Shown here: positions 8,941 through 16,732 of the stretch, piece after piece | Layout of the letters: the number at the start of each line of letters is the position of its first letter | How positions within the stretch are numbered: the stretch's first letter is position 1 | From: an uncultured Bacteroides sp. | GTDB taxonomy: Bacteria; Bacteroidota; Bacteroidia; Bacteroidales; Bacteroidaceae | Assembly (NCBI GenBank): GCA_900766195.1 | Contig: CAAFUN010000132.1 | Span: 1-16,764, forward strand | Direction: 5' to 3' | DNA length: 16,764 nt | Notes under the pieces: generated by a model | What the model was told of the DNA's origin: nothing | Database searches by the model: none | The model's input: only the letters and a program-made list of their open reading frames with translations | Position numbers and translations under genes: made by a program

Positions 8941-9606
8941 ATGATGAAGAATTTTGTTTTATTGTTGTTTCTTTTAACCGTTTGGTCTACTTTTGCTACT
9001 GCTGTAGAGCTTGATTCCATTGCCCGTGATCCAGCCTATGTGAAAACCATCGTAAATCGTTCAAATAAGATTGTCAGTAAAATAGGACTTACTGATGCGG
9101 TTATAGAGAAAGAAGTGACTACAATTGTAGCTAATCGGTATTTTAAGCTGAATGATATTTATGCTGATCGGGATAAAGCCGTTAAATTGGCACAGGAAAC
9201 GTTAAAGGGGAATGACAAGCAAAAGGCTATAAAAGAAGCTGAAGAGGCGAAAGATGCTTCCTTATATCGTTCTCATTTTGCTTTTCCGGCAGATTTATCT
9301 CTTTATTTGGCTGATGATGAGATTGAAAGAGTGAAGGACGGCATAACTTTTGGAGTGGTTAAAGTTACTTATGACGCTACGCTTGAAATGATTCCATCTT
9401 TGAAGAAAGAGGAGAAAGAACAAATCATGGCATGGTTGAAAGAGGCTCGCGAATTTGCATTGGATGCTAATAATTCAGAAGCAAAGCATGCTGCTTTCGG
9501 AAAATATAAAGGCAGAATCAATAATTATTTGTCGAAGTGTGGATATGATCTTGTTAAAGAGCGAGAAGCATGGTATGTGCGCATTAAAGCACGTGAAAAG
9601 AAATAG
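8941..9606 (+). CDS. Exported DUF3826-family protein
   Basis: The 221-residue, mostly alpha-helical protein has a signal peptide (about 1-21, cleavage near ATA|VE) and no lipobox. I recognise the DUF3826 pattern: an N-terminal NRSNKIVSKIGLTD (39-52), then VANRYFKLNDIYADRD (63-78), KDGITFGVVKVTYDATLEMI (132-151), AWLKEAREFALDA (164-176) and KHAAFGKYKGRINNYLSKCG (182-201). The family has no assigned biochemical function that I know of, but it recurs beside pectate lyases in Bacteroidota PULs. Here it starts 5 bases after the lyase stop, so it is translated from the same transcript; the second ATG (8944) is an equally possible start. Several invariant-looking aromatic and charged residues (Tyr144, His183, Phe186, Tyr189, Asn194, Tyr196) are candidates for ligand binding. 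A role with unsaturated oligogalacturonides or with the lyase itself is inference from position only. Confidence 0.88.
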   Translation: MMKNFVLLLFLLTVWSTFATAVELDSIARDPAYVKTIVNRSNKIVSKIGLTDAVIEKEVTTIVANRYFKLNDIYADRDKAVKLAQETLKGNDKQKAIKEAEEAKDASLYRSHFAFPADLSLYLADDEIERVKDGITFGVVKVTYDATLEMIPSLKKEEKEQIMAWLKEAREFALDANNSEAKHAAFGKYKGRINNYLSKCGYDLVKEREAWYVRIKAREKK

Positions 9607-9652
9607 GTATGTATAGTTTTTAATAGGAAAGATAAATTAGTGTTGATTGTAT

Positions 9653-9721
9653 AAAACTGTAGTGAAACTGTTATATTAAGGGGATTCTTAATATACATTT
9701 TTACTACAGTTTTCTTTTCTT
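9653..9721 (+). terminator. Very long hairpin terminator after the DUF3826 gene
   Basis: The left arm (9653-9680) and right arm (9687-9713) pair almost end to end around a six-base GGGATT loop. There are 11 perfect outer pairs, then a G-T, three A-T pairs, one mismatch, a one-base bulge, and an inner ATATTAAG/CTTAATAT stem. The run TTTCTTTTCTT (9711-9721) follows and partly overlaps the right arm. This is a strong Rho-independent terminator closing the lyase-DUF3826 unit. The stem is longer than most terminators, so RNase processing or another role is possible. Confidence 0.8.
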
Positions 9722-9783
9722 AATAAGTAAGCATGCCTATTATATGTTCTATTTTATGGGATTCATGATTTTTGATGTTTCCC

Positions 9784-9809
9784 GATTACAATAATTATAT
9801 TTTTCCGTC
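9784..9809 (+). promoter_or_regulatory. Conserved element GATTACAAT-N13-CGTC upstream of second susC-like gene
   Basis: GATTACAAT at 9784-9792, 13 bases, then CGTC at 9806-9809, 42 bases before the ATG at 9852. Boxes and spacing match the other three sites. TATATTTT at 9797-9804 is one base off the Bacteroides -7 consensus TAnnTTTG but has no matching upstream TTTG. The element follows the long terminator at 9653-9721, supporting an independent start for the second SusC-SusD-lyase unit. Confidence 0.6.
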
Positions 9810-9851
9810 TACAGAGAAAGAGCCTTAGAATTTAAACTAATTTAAAAAGTG

Positions 9852-12800
9852 ATGAGAAAGAATCTTTTCCGGGAAAAAAATAAAAGAGATCATTCAAATT
9901 ATGTGAAGATCGTTTTCTGTTTTTTCCTCTTTTTCCCTTTGGGGATTTCCGCTGAACGTGTTGGTGACGTTTGGGTATCGAATGTAATACAGCAGCAGCC
10001 TATGACTGTAAAAGGTCAAGTTGTTGATGTACACGGAGAACCGGTTATTGGTGCAAGTGTGACGGTAAAAGGCGGAAGTGTCGGTACTATAACAGATATA
10101 GATGGAAACTTTTCTCTAAATGTTCCCAAGGGGAGTGTAATAGAGGTATCTTATATAGGATATGCCAATCAATCTGTTACTCCTGTCGGTCAAAAACAAA
10201 TTAAAGTAGTATTGCAAGAGGATAATAAACTTCTGGATGAAGTGATAGTGGTAGGTTATGGTACTATAAAGAAACGCGACTTGACTGGTGCTGTATCTTC
10301 TATTAAGAATGAGGATATAACGTTGACTCCCGGATCTAATCCTATGCAAGCATTGCAAGGCCGTGTAGCAGGCTTGGATATTACAAAGTCATCAGGTCAA
10401 CCTGGAGCTGCAGTTGATATGCAATTACGTGGAACTCGTTCTTTTTCTGCTAGCGGTAATCCGATGTTTATTATTGATGGAATGCCGGGTGACTATTCTA
10501 CTCTGAATCCTAATGATATAGAATCTATTGAAGTGTTGAAAGATGCTTCTTCAACAGCAGTGTATGGTGCTGCCGGTGCAAATGGAGTAATTATTATCAC
10601 AACTAAGCAAGGTAAAGTAGGCAAAATTGATATTAATTTTAATGCTTATGCTGGCTTTAACGGATGGCCTACATTGCCTAAAATGCGCACAGGTGATAGC
10701 TACATCGATGTGCTACGCGAGGCAAGGCAAATTGCAGGTACATATTCTAGCGACGAGGATTTATTCTCTTCACCCATTGCTTATCAAGCTCATGTTAACG
10801 GTGACTATATAAAATGGGCAGATGAATTATTATCCAATGGCTTTATTCAGAACTATAGTGTTTCTGCGTCTGGTGGTACGGAAAAAACCAAGGCTTATTT
10901 TTCTTTAAATTTTTCAGACGAGCAAGGTCAATATAGCGGAGATAATTACAAGGTTTATTCCACAAATATCCGTATTGATCATAAAGTAAAAGACTGGTTG
11001 AGCATTGGAGTAAACATGCAAGGCTCTTATGTGTATCAAAATAAAGCTTATGCAAAATTAGTAAATGCCTTGACTTCAGTTCCTTTGGGTACTGCTTACA
11101 AAGAAGATGGGACAATAAATGTAACGCCTGTTGCTGGTGATGGTAATACCATTAATCTTCTACTTGATAAGAATAAAAGTGTATATCGCAATAATTCACA
11201 AAACTTGAGTTTGTATATGAATCCTTATATTGAGTTGCGTCCGTTTAAAGGGTTTACCGTACAATCACGTCTTAATGCAACTTTAGGATATTACGATACA
11301 AACTATTTTCAAGGTATAGGCTCCTATCAATATTATACATCTGATGGTCCTGATGCAACTGGGACTTCGGCCAGTGTTTATGCCAAGATTACACGAAATA
11401 AGAATTATAACTATAAGTGGGAGAATATCTTCACATATAACTTTACTATTGATAAGGTTCATGAGTTTACGCTTACCGGAGTAACATCGTGGAACCATAA
11501 TCAAACGGATAATAGTTCTCAATTTCAGGATAATATTAAAAACAATTCTTATTTATGGCACAATATGAATGGTACGGGGCAAGTTTATTCCAATTACTCA
11601 ATGTCGAAAGGACTTGGGTTGGTTGGTCGTGTCAACTATTCATATTTAGGCAAATATTTGTTCTCTGCATCTGTTCGGCAAGATGGTTCTTCGCGACTAG
11701 CTGAAGGAAATCGTTGGAGTACATTCCCCGCTTTTTCTGCTGGTTGGAGAATTTCAGAAGAGAAGTTTATGGCAAATACGAAAGATTGGCTTAATAATCT
11801 TAAACTCCGTGTGGGATATGGTGTAACGGGTACTGCTTCTATAAACCCATATTCTTCTGTTGCTACTGTAGAACTTGACGGATATTACAGTTTGGGTGGC
11901 GAGAAAGTGCCGACTTATAAATTCTCAAAAAATATAGCAAATGCTGATTTAACATGGGAGAGATCTCATAATTTAAATGTTGGAATTGATTTAGGACTTT
12001 TGAATAATCGCGTAGATTTAACAGTGGATTATTATCGTACAAAAACTGACGGTGTAATTTGGAATCAGAATCTTCCGGTAGTGAACGGGGCCTATGATGC
12101 TTCTACACAATACTATGTAAGTAAAAATATAGCAAAAACTAAAAATAATGGATTAGAATTATCCTTAAGTTCTCATAATATTGTATCTAAAGACTTTAAA
12201 TGGGATTCTTCTATAGCATTTACATTGAACGATGAGAAAGTTGTTTCACTCATAGGAGGTACAGCCGATCATGTAAAGAATACCGGTTCTGATTATTGGT
12301 TGAATATTGGGCATCCTATTAAATCTTATTATACTTATAAAATTGATGGAATGTGGCAGCTTGGAGAAGAAGCTGACGCTAAGGCTTTTAAGAGCTCTCC
12401 CGGTGACATTAAGATAAATGTTCCTAATATGGTTAAAGAGTCGGATGGACGGTTTTACAAAGTGGATGAAACAGGGAAGACTTTGACCGATAACGCAGGA
12501 AATACTATCTATTATACGGCAGATAATCCTTATGCATACAGTGATAATGATTCGCAGGTTATAGGAAGTAACACACCGAAGTGGACATTAGGCTTTCAGA
12601 ATCAATTTACATATAAGAATTTTGATTTAACCGTATATACCTATTTCCGTTGGGGACAAATGATCAATTATGAAATGCTTGGTTTTTATGATCCTTCAGG
12701 TAAGGGTAATTTCCCTAAATATTTCAATTATTGGACGAAACAAAATCCTTCTAATGACTTCCCTGCATTGAATTCAGAACGTGCTATTAACAGTTATACC

Positions 12801-13049
12801 GGCTATAGTGCCTTGAACTATGTGGATGGGTCGTTCTTTAAGATTAAAAATGTGACTATAGGCTATACGTTTCCTGCTCATGTTATTAAACGTGCTGGAA
12901 TCAATAAATGTCGTTTGTATGCAACAATAACCAATCCTTTGGTTGTGGCAAAAAGTCATCTCTTAAAAGATTATGATCCGGAAATGAATGGTAGTTTGAA
13001 TTATCCGTTGACTAAGCAGTTAGTCTTTGGAGTAAATGTATCGTTCTAA
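9852..13049 (+). CDS. SusC/RagA-family TonB-dependent outer-membrane glycan transporter (module 2)
   Basis: The 1065-residue outer-membrane importer is the second SusC of the locus. Seen in order: signal peptide with hydrophobic core (about 19-34, cleavage near GISA|E), carboxypeptidase-D regulatory-like domain (about 52-128, GEPVIGASVTVKG and GTITDIDGNFSL), TonB-box-like DEVIVVGYG (129-137), plug (about 140-258, with IDGMPGDYSTLNP and LKDASSTAVYGAAGANGVII) and a beta-barrel ending in GVNVSF. There is no STN domain. The ATG at 9852 is chosen because MRKNLF aligns with the start of the first SusC; a GTG at 9849 would add one residue. The N-terminal 140 residues are close to those of module 1, but the barrel is about 85 residues shorter overall and much more divergent. 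It forms an operon with the SusD-like gene 22 bases downstream and the second lyase. Confidence 0.95.
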   Translation: MRKNLFREKNKRDHSNYVKIVFCFFLFFPLGISAERVGDVWVSNVIQQQPMTVKGQVVDVHGEPVIGASVTVKGGSVGTITDIDGNFSLNVPKGSVIEVSYIGYANQSVTPVGQKQIKVVLQEDNKLLDEVIVVGYGTIKKRDLTGAVSSIKNEDITLTPGSNPMQALQGRVAGLDITKSSGQPGAAVDMQLRGTRSFSASGNPMFIIDGMPGDYSTLNPNDIESIEVLKDASSTAVYGAAGANGVIIITTKQGKVGKIDINFNAYAGFNGWPTLPKMRTGDSYIDVLREARQIAGTYSSDEDLFSSPIAYQAHVNGDYIKWADELLSNGFIQNYSVSASGGTEKTKAYFSLNFSDEQGQYSGDNYKVYSTNIRIDHKVKDWLSIGVNMQGSYVYQNKAYAKLVNALTSVPLGTAYKEDGTINVTPVAGDGNTINLLLDKNKSVYRNNSQNLSLYMNPYIELRPFKGFTVQSRLNATLGYYDTNYFQGIGSYQYYTSDGPDATGTSASVYAKITRNKNYNYKWENIFTYNFTIDKVHEFTLTGVTSWNHNQTDNSSQFQDNIKNNSYLWHNMNGTGQVYSNYSMSKGLGLVGRVNYSYLGKYLFSASVRQDGSSRLAEGNRWSTFPAFSAGWRISEEKFMANTKDWLNNLKLRVGYGVTGTASINPYSSVATVELDGYYSLGGEKVPTYKFSKNIANADLTWERSHNLNVGIDLGLLNNRVDLTVDYYRTKTDGVIWNQNLPVVNGAYDASTQYYVSKNIAKTKNNGLELSLSSHNIVSKDFKWDSSIAFTLNDEKVVSLIGGTADHVKNTGSDYWLNIGHPIKSYYTYKIDGMWQLGEEADAKAFKSSPGDIKINVPNMVKESDGRFYKVDETGKTLTDNAGNTIYYTADNPYAYSDNDSQVIGSNTPKWTLGFQNQFTYKNFDLTVYTYFRWGQMINYEMLGFYDPSGKGNFPKYFNYWTKQNPSNDFPALNSERAINSYTGYSALNYVDGSFFKIKNVTIGYTFPAHVIKRAGINKCRLYATITNPLVVAKSHLLKDYDPEMNGSLNYPLTKQLVFGVNVSF

Positions 13050-13071
13050 ATGAACTTAAAATTAAGAAACA

Positions 13072-15042
13072 ATGAAAAAAAGAATATCTAAGCTTGCATT
13101 TGCCGTTTGTGCTATGGTTTCTCTATATTCCTGTTCCTTGGATGAATATAATCCGAGTGATACGTCGGGAGGAGAAGAATTAGCCACAGTGGATGGACTG
13201 AAGAACTTATCTACATATTGCTATTCTCCTTTGTATGATCAAATGTTCTCTGCATCCGATTATTTGTCTGTTTCTGAAACCGGAACAGACTTGTGGCTGA
13301 CTCAGAATAACAAGACGAATACCCAGCAAATGTTCTATTATGAGGGATTGACTACAAGTACTAATGCTACCAATAAGTTGTTTACTCAGGCTTATTCTTG
13401 TATAAATACTTGTAATGCTGTTATTAACAGAGCTCAAAATGTAACTGATGGTGATTTGAATACTTTGAAGGTTGTAGTGGCAGAAGCTAAGTGTTTGCGG
13501 GCTTACTATTATTTGGTACTTGTTACTAATTACGGAAATATAACCCTTACCACGACAGAATCTTCTGAAAAACAAATAATGAAACCTGCACGGACCGAAT
13601 TGTCTGTACTTTATAATCAGATAGTGTCTGATTTAAAGGATGCTGCTGCAGATTTGGGCACTACTCCTATGGATAATAACTATGCACGTGTTTGTAAGAA
13701 AAGTGCTTTGGGACTTTTAGCACGTGCATATATACAAGGTGCCGGGGATGATTTAAGTGAAAACGGGGTATCTTATTGGCAGCGTGCCAAGGAAGTCGCC
13801 GAAGATTTAATTGCGAACAAAGACTCTTATAATGCCTTCTTATATGACGATGTTGCAGATGTATGGGCTCAGGCCAATAACCGGAATAATAAAGAGGCAC
13901 TATTTGTAGCATCCGGGCCTCAGGCAGGAACTGATAGCTATTTATATGGATCATATACAGCCAATAAGCTTTTTACTTACACTTATTGTGATCCGAATAA
14001 ATTGAGTGATATCTATCCGGTAGCCAATAAGCAAAATTATTTTTATGGTAGGGTTAACAATAATTTGTATGCACCTTCCAAATATCTTATTGATTGTTTT
14101 GACGCTCAGTTTGATAAACGTTGGGAAAACTCTTTTACTACAGCTTTTTCGCTTTTTTCTATGGTTCAAGCTGGCTGGCGTACTTATTTAGATAAGAATG
14201 CAACGGTAACACTTACGGCAGCACTTTGCTCAAAATATGGAATTAGTTCTAAATTTGTAGGATCGAAAATCTATCCTTATGTTGATGTGAATGCCATTAA
14301 TGCAGGTTCTAATGGAGGTAACCAGTATGTGGCTTCTGTATGGCCAAAGGGTGAGACAACAGGCAATACAGCTAACTTGATTTCTGTAAAGAATGTATAT
14401 GCTAATCCGTATCCTCTTGAAAAAAATGAGAATCGCTTTATAGTTTATTTATCCAAAGATTATTTGAGTGATGCTGAAAAGCTTGAACGCGGATACATTT
14501 GCGTAAATATTGATGATTTATTTGCGTCCGATGGTAAATATAAAGAAAGCTTTATTGATAATAATAAAACAAATACCTATACATTGTATCCATCATTGAA
14601 TAAGTTTAATTCTAATTTCAATGGGGGATTTTACGGGAGCAATTTGCAGTGTAAGACAGGAGATATCTTTATCATGCGTATGGCTGAAGTATATCTTATC
14701 GCCGCTGAAGCAGAACAGCATCTTGGTCATGGTGAAAAAGCTGCGGAATATTTAAACGTACTTCGTAAGCGTGCATGTCGCAATGCATCTGATTATGACG
14801 CTCATCTAAAGCTTAGCACTGCTGGCGAGAATGACATTTTTGATGAATATGCTCGTGAGTTGTGCGGCGAATTTAGTCGTTGGGCACTCCTTAAGCGTCA
14901 CAAGGCTTTTGAAACACGTTTGGCTAAGTATAATCCTAGAGCCGCGGAGAGTTTTACTAGCAAAAATTACTTACGTCCTATCTCTTATACTTTCCTCAAT
15001 CAGATAGAAAATGCTAATGAATATGGGACTAATGGCTACTAG
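13072..15042 (+). CDS. SusD/RagB-family surface glycan-binding lipoprotein (module 2)
   Basis: The 656-residue surface lipoprotein is expected to cap the second SusC channel. The lipobox ends at Cys21 (LYSC) and is followed by SLDE, matching the acidic lipoprotein export signal of Bacteroides. SusD marks: INTCNAVINRA (111-121), AEAKCLRAYYYLVLVTNYGN (137-156), a TPR-like RMAEVYLIAAEAEQHLG in the C-terminal third, ARELCGEFSRWALLKR (594-609, the usual ERxxELxxEGxRxxDLxR region, here with CGEFSRW), and a C-terminal LRPIS...NGY. It resembles the first SusD only in family features, so the two binding proteins probably recognise different parts or sizes of the glycan. The gene starts 22 bases after the SusC stop, and its TAG stop is separated by one base from the ATG of the second lyase, so translation is probably coupled. 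Confidence 0.94.
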   Translation: MKKRISKLAFAVCAMVSLYSCSLDEYNPSDTSGGEELATVDGLKNLSTYCYSPLYDQMFSASDYLSVSETGTDLWLTQNNKTNTQQMFYYEGLTTSTNATNKLFTQAYSCINTCNAVINRAQNVTDGDLNTLKVVVAEAKCLRAYYYLVLVTNYGNITLTTTESSEKQIMKPARTELSVLYNQIVSDLKDAAADLGTTPMDNNYARVCKKSALGLLARAYIQGAGDDLSENGVSYWQRAKEVAEDLIANKDSYNAFLYDDVADVWAQANNRNNKEALFVASGPQAGTDSYLYGSYTANKLFTYTYCDPNKLSDIYPVANKQNYFYGRVNNNLYAPSKYLIDCFDAQFDKRWENSFTTAFSLFSMVQAGWRTYLDKNATVTLTAALCSKYGISSKFVGSKIYPYVDVNAINAGSNGGNQYVASVWPKGETTGNTANLISVKNVYANPYPLEKNENRFIVYLSKDYLSDAEKLERGYICVNIDDLFASDGKYKESFIDNNKTNTYTLYPSLNKFNSNFNGGFYGSNLQCKTGDIFIMRMAEVYLIAAEAEQHLGHGEKAAEYLNVLRKRACRNASDYDAHLKLSTAGENDIFDEYARELCGEFSRWALLKRHKAFETRLAKYNPRAAESFTSKNYLRPISYTFLNQIENANEYGTNGY

Positions 15043-15043
15043 T

Positions 15044-16732
15044 ATGATGAAGAGCCAGAAAAAAACATTATTTGCCTTGCTACTATTAGTAGTGGGTGCA
15101 GTGCCGGTCGTCGCACAATATCCTATAATCCCCGATTCTGTTAAGGTAAGAGGAGAGCGTCAACAAGCTGAAATAGACCGTAGGTCGAATGAAGCTTGGG
15201 CAAAGGCGTTACCTGCTGTTTTGGCACAAGCGGAGGAGGGAAGACCTTATAAACCTTGGGCTTCTAAGCCGGAAGATCTTGTTAGAAGTAAGATCCCTGC
15301 ATTTCCGGGTGCTGAGGGAGGTGGAGCATATACCCCAGGTGGTAGAGGTGGAATGGTAATTATGGTAACTTCGTTGGAGGATCGTGGACACGGGACTCTG
15401 CGTGAGGCTTGTGAAACAGGTGGTGCTCGTGTTATTGTGTTTAATGTATCCGGAGTGATTCGCCTGAAGTCTCCCATTAATGTTCGTGCTCCCTATATTA
15501 CTATTGCAGGGCAAACAGCGCCAGGAGATGGAGTTTGTGTTACAGGTGCTTCTTTTCTACTGGACACCCATGATATTATAATACGGCACATGCGTTTTCG
15601 TCGCGGAGCCCAGGATGTGGCTTTTAGAGATGACGCGGTGGGTGGAAACTGTGTGGGAAATGTGATAATAGACCATTGTTCCGCCAGTTGGGGATTGGAT
15701 GAAAATATGTCTATATACAGACATGTGTACAACCGCCAGTCTGATGGTAGTTATGAGAAATTACCTACTGTAAACGTAACCATACAGAATTCTATATTTT
15801 CTGAAGCATTAGACCTTTATAATCATGCCTTTGGTGCAACGATTGGCGGTCACAACAGCATGTTCTGCCGTAACCTCTTTGCTTCAAATATATCTCGTAA
15901 TTGTTCTATTGGTATGGATGGTGATTTCAATTTCGTTAATAATGTAACTTTTAACTGGTGGAACCGATCTGTGGATGGAGGTGATGAGCATAGCCGTATA
16001 AATATGATCAACAACTATTTCAAGCCAGGTCCTATCACTCCCATGGACAAACCTATTTCGTATCGTATCCTTAAGCCGGAGTCGAGTAGAGACAAGAATA
16101 GGCCGGATACATTTGGCAAGGCTTATGTGGTAGGGAATATTGTGGAGAAGAATGTCCGCGTAACTGAAAATAATTGGGACGGTGGAGTACAAGTGTATGA
16201 TCTGCCGGATGTCGGGAGGTTTAAAGAACAGATCAGAGTGAATGAGCCGTTCTCAATGCCTACTGTTACGATTATGCCGGCTAAAGAGGCTTATTCCTTT
16301 GTGCTGGAAAATGTAGGAGCTACTTTTCCTAAACGAGATGCTGTTGACACTCGTATTCTTAAGGTTGTTAAAACTGGCAAGGCTATTTATGCAAAGAATG
16401 CGCCGAACGTTAGTAGTCCATATGTGAAAAGACGTCTTCCTGTAGATAGCTATAAACAAGGTATTATTACCGATATTCGGCAAGTGGGTGGATTGCCCGA
16501 ATATAAAGGTACTCCTTACGTAGATACCGATGGTGACGGAATGCCTGATGAATGGGAACTGAAAAACGGGCTGAACCCTAATGATCCCTCGGATGCTATT
16601 AAAGATTGTACAGGTGACGGATACACCAATATTGAGAAGTATATCAATGGCATCAATACTAAAGGATGTACAGATTGGACAGACCCGAAGAATAATTATG
16701 ATACCTTAGCTAAGAAAGGTGGACTAATGTAG
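15044..16732 (+). CDS. Secreted PL1-family pectate lyase-like enzyme with calcium-binding tail (paralogue B)
   Basis: The 562-residue paralogue of the lyase at 7211 has a signal peptide at 1-24 (VVA|QYP), no lipobox, FPGAEGGG (87-94), TIAGQTAPGDG (153-163), FRDD (194-197), IIDHCSASWGLDEN (208-221), SRNCSIG (284-290) and a calcium loop DTDGDGMPDEWE (494-505) with NPNDPSD (511-517). In the block covering residues 87-163, 60 of 77 residues match paralogue A. Arg285 aligns with Arg282 of A, but the following RxP proline is Cys287 here, and both paralogues have Ser-Ile-Gly where many PL1 enzymes have a basic residue. The two thus form a distinct subgroup and B may differ in activity. The start at 15044 lies one base after the SusD stop; the ATG at 15011 inside that gene would put a poor leader before the signal peptide. 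It is the last gene seen of this operon; 32 bases remain, with no terminator in view. Confidence 0.9.
   Translation: MMKSQKKTLFALLLLVVGAVPVVAQYPIIPDSVKVRGERQQAEIDRRSNEAWAKALPAVLAQAEEGRPYKPWASKPEDLVRSKIPAFPGAEGGGAYTPGGRGGMVIMVTSLEDRGHGTLREACETGGARVIVFNVSGVIRLKSPINVRAPYITIAGQTAPGDGVCVTGASFLLDTHDIIIRHMRFRRGAQDVAFRDDAVGGNCVGNVIIDHCSASWGLDENMSIYRHVYNRQSDGSYEKLPTVNVTIQNSIFSEALDLYNHAFGATIGGHNSMFCRNLFASNISRNCSIGMDGDFNFVNNVTFNWWNRSVDGGDEHSRINMINNYFKPGPITPMDKPISYRILKPESSRDKNRPDTFGKAYVVGNIVEKNVRVTENNWDGGVQVYDLPDVGRFKEQIRVNEPFSMPTVTIMPAKEAYSFVLENVGATFPKRDAVDTRILKVVKTGKAIYAKNAPNVSSPYVKRRLPVDSYKQGIITDIRQVGGLPEYKGTPYVDTDGDGMPDEWELKNGLNPNDPSDAIKDCTGDGYTNIEKYINGINTKGCTDWTDPKNNYDTLAKKGGLM

Noticed and set aside
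15011..15043. ATG within the second SusD gene as the start of lyase B
   Set aside because: The extra 11 residues do not belong to the signal peptide; ATG at 15044, one base after the SusD stop, fits coupled translation and the paralogue.
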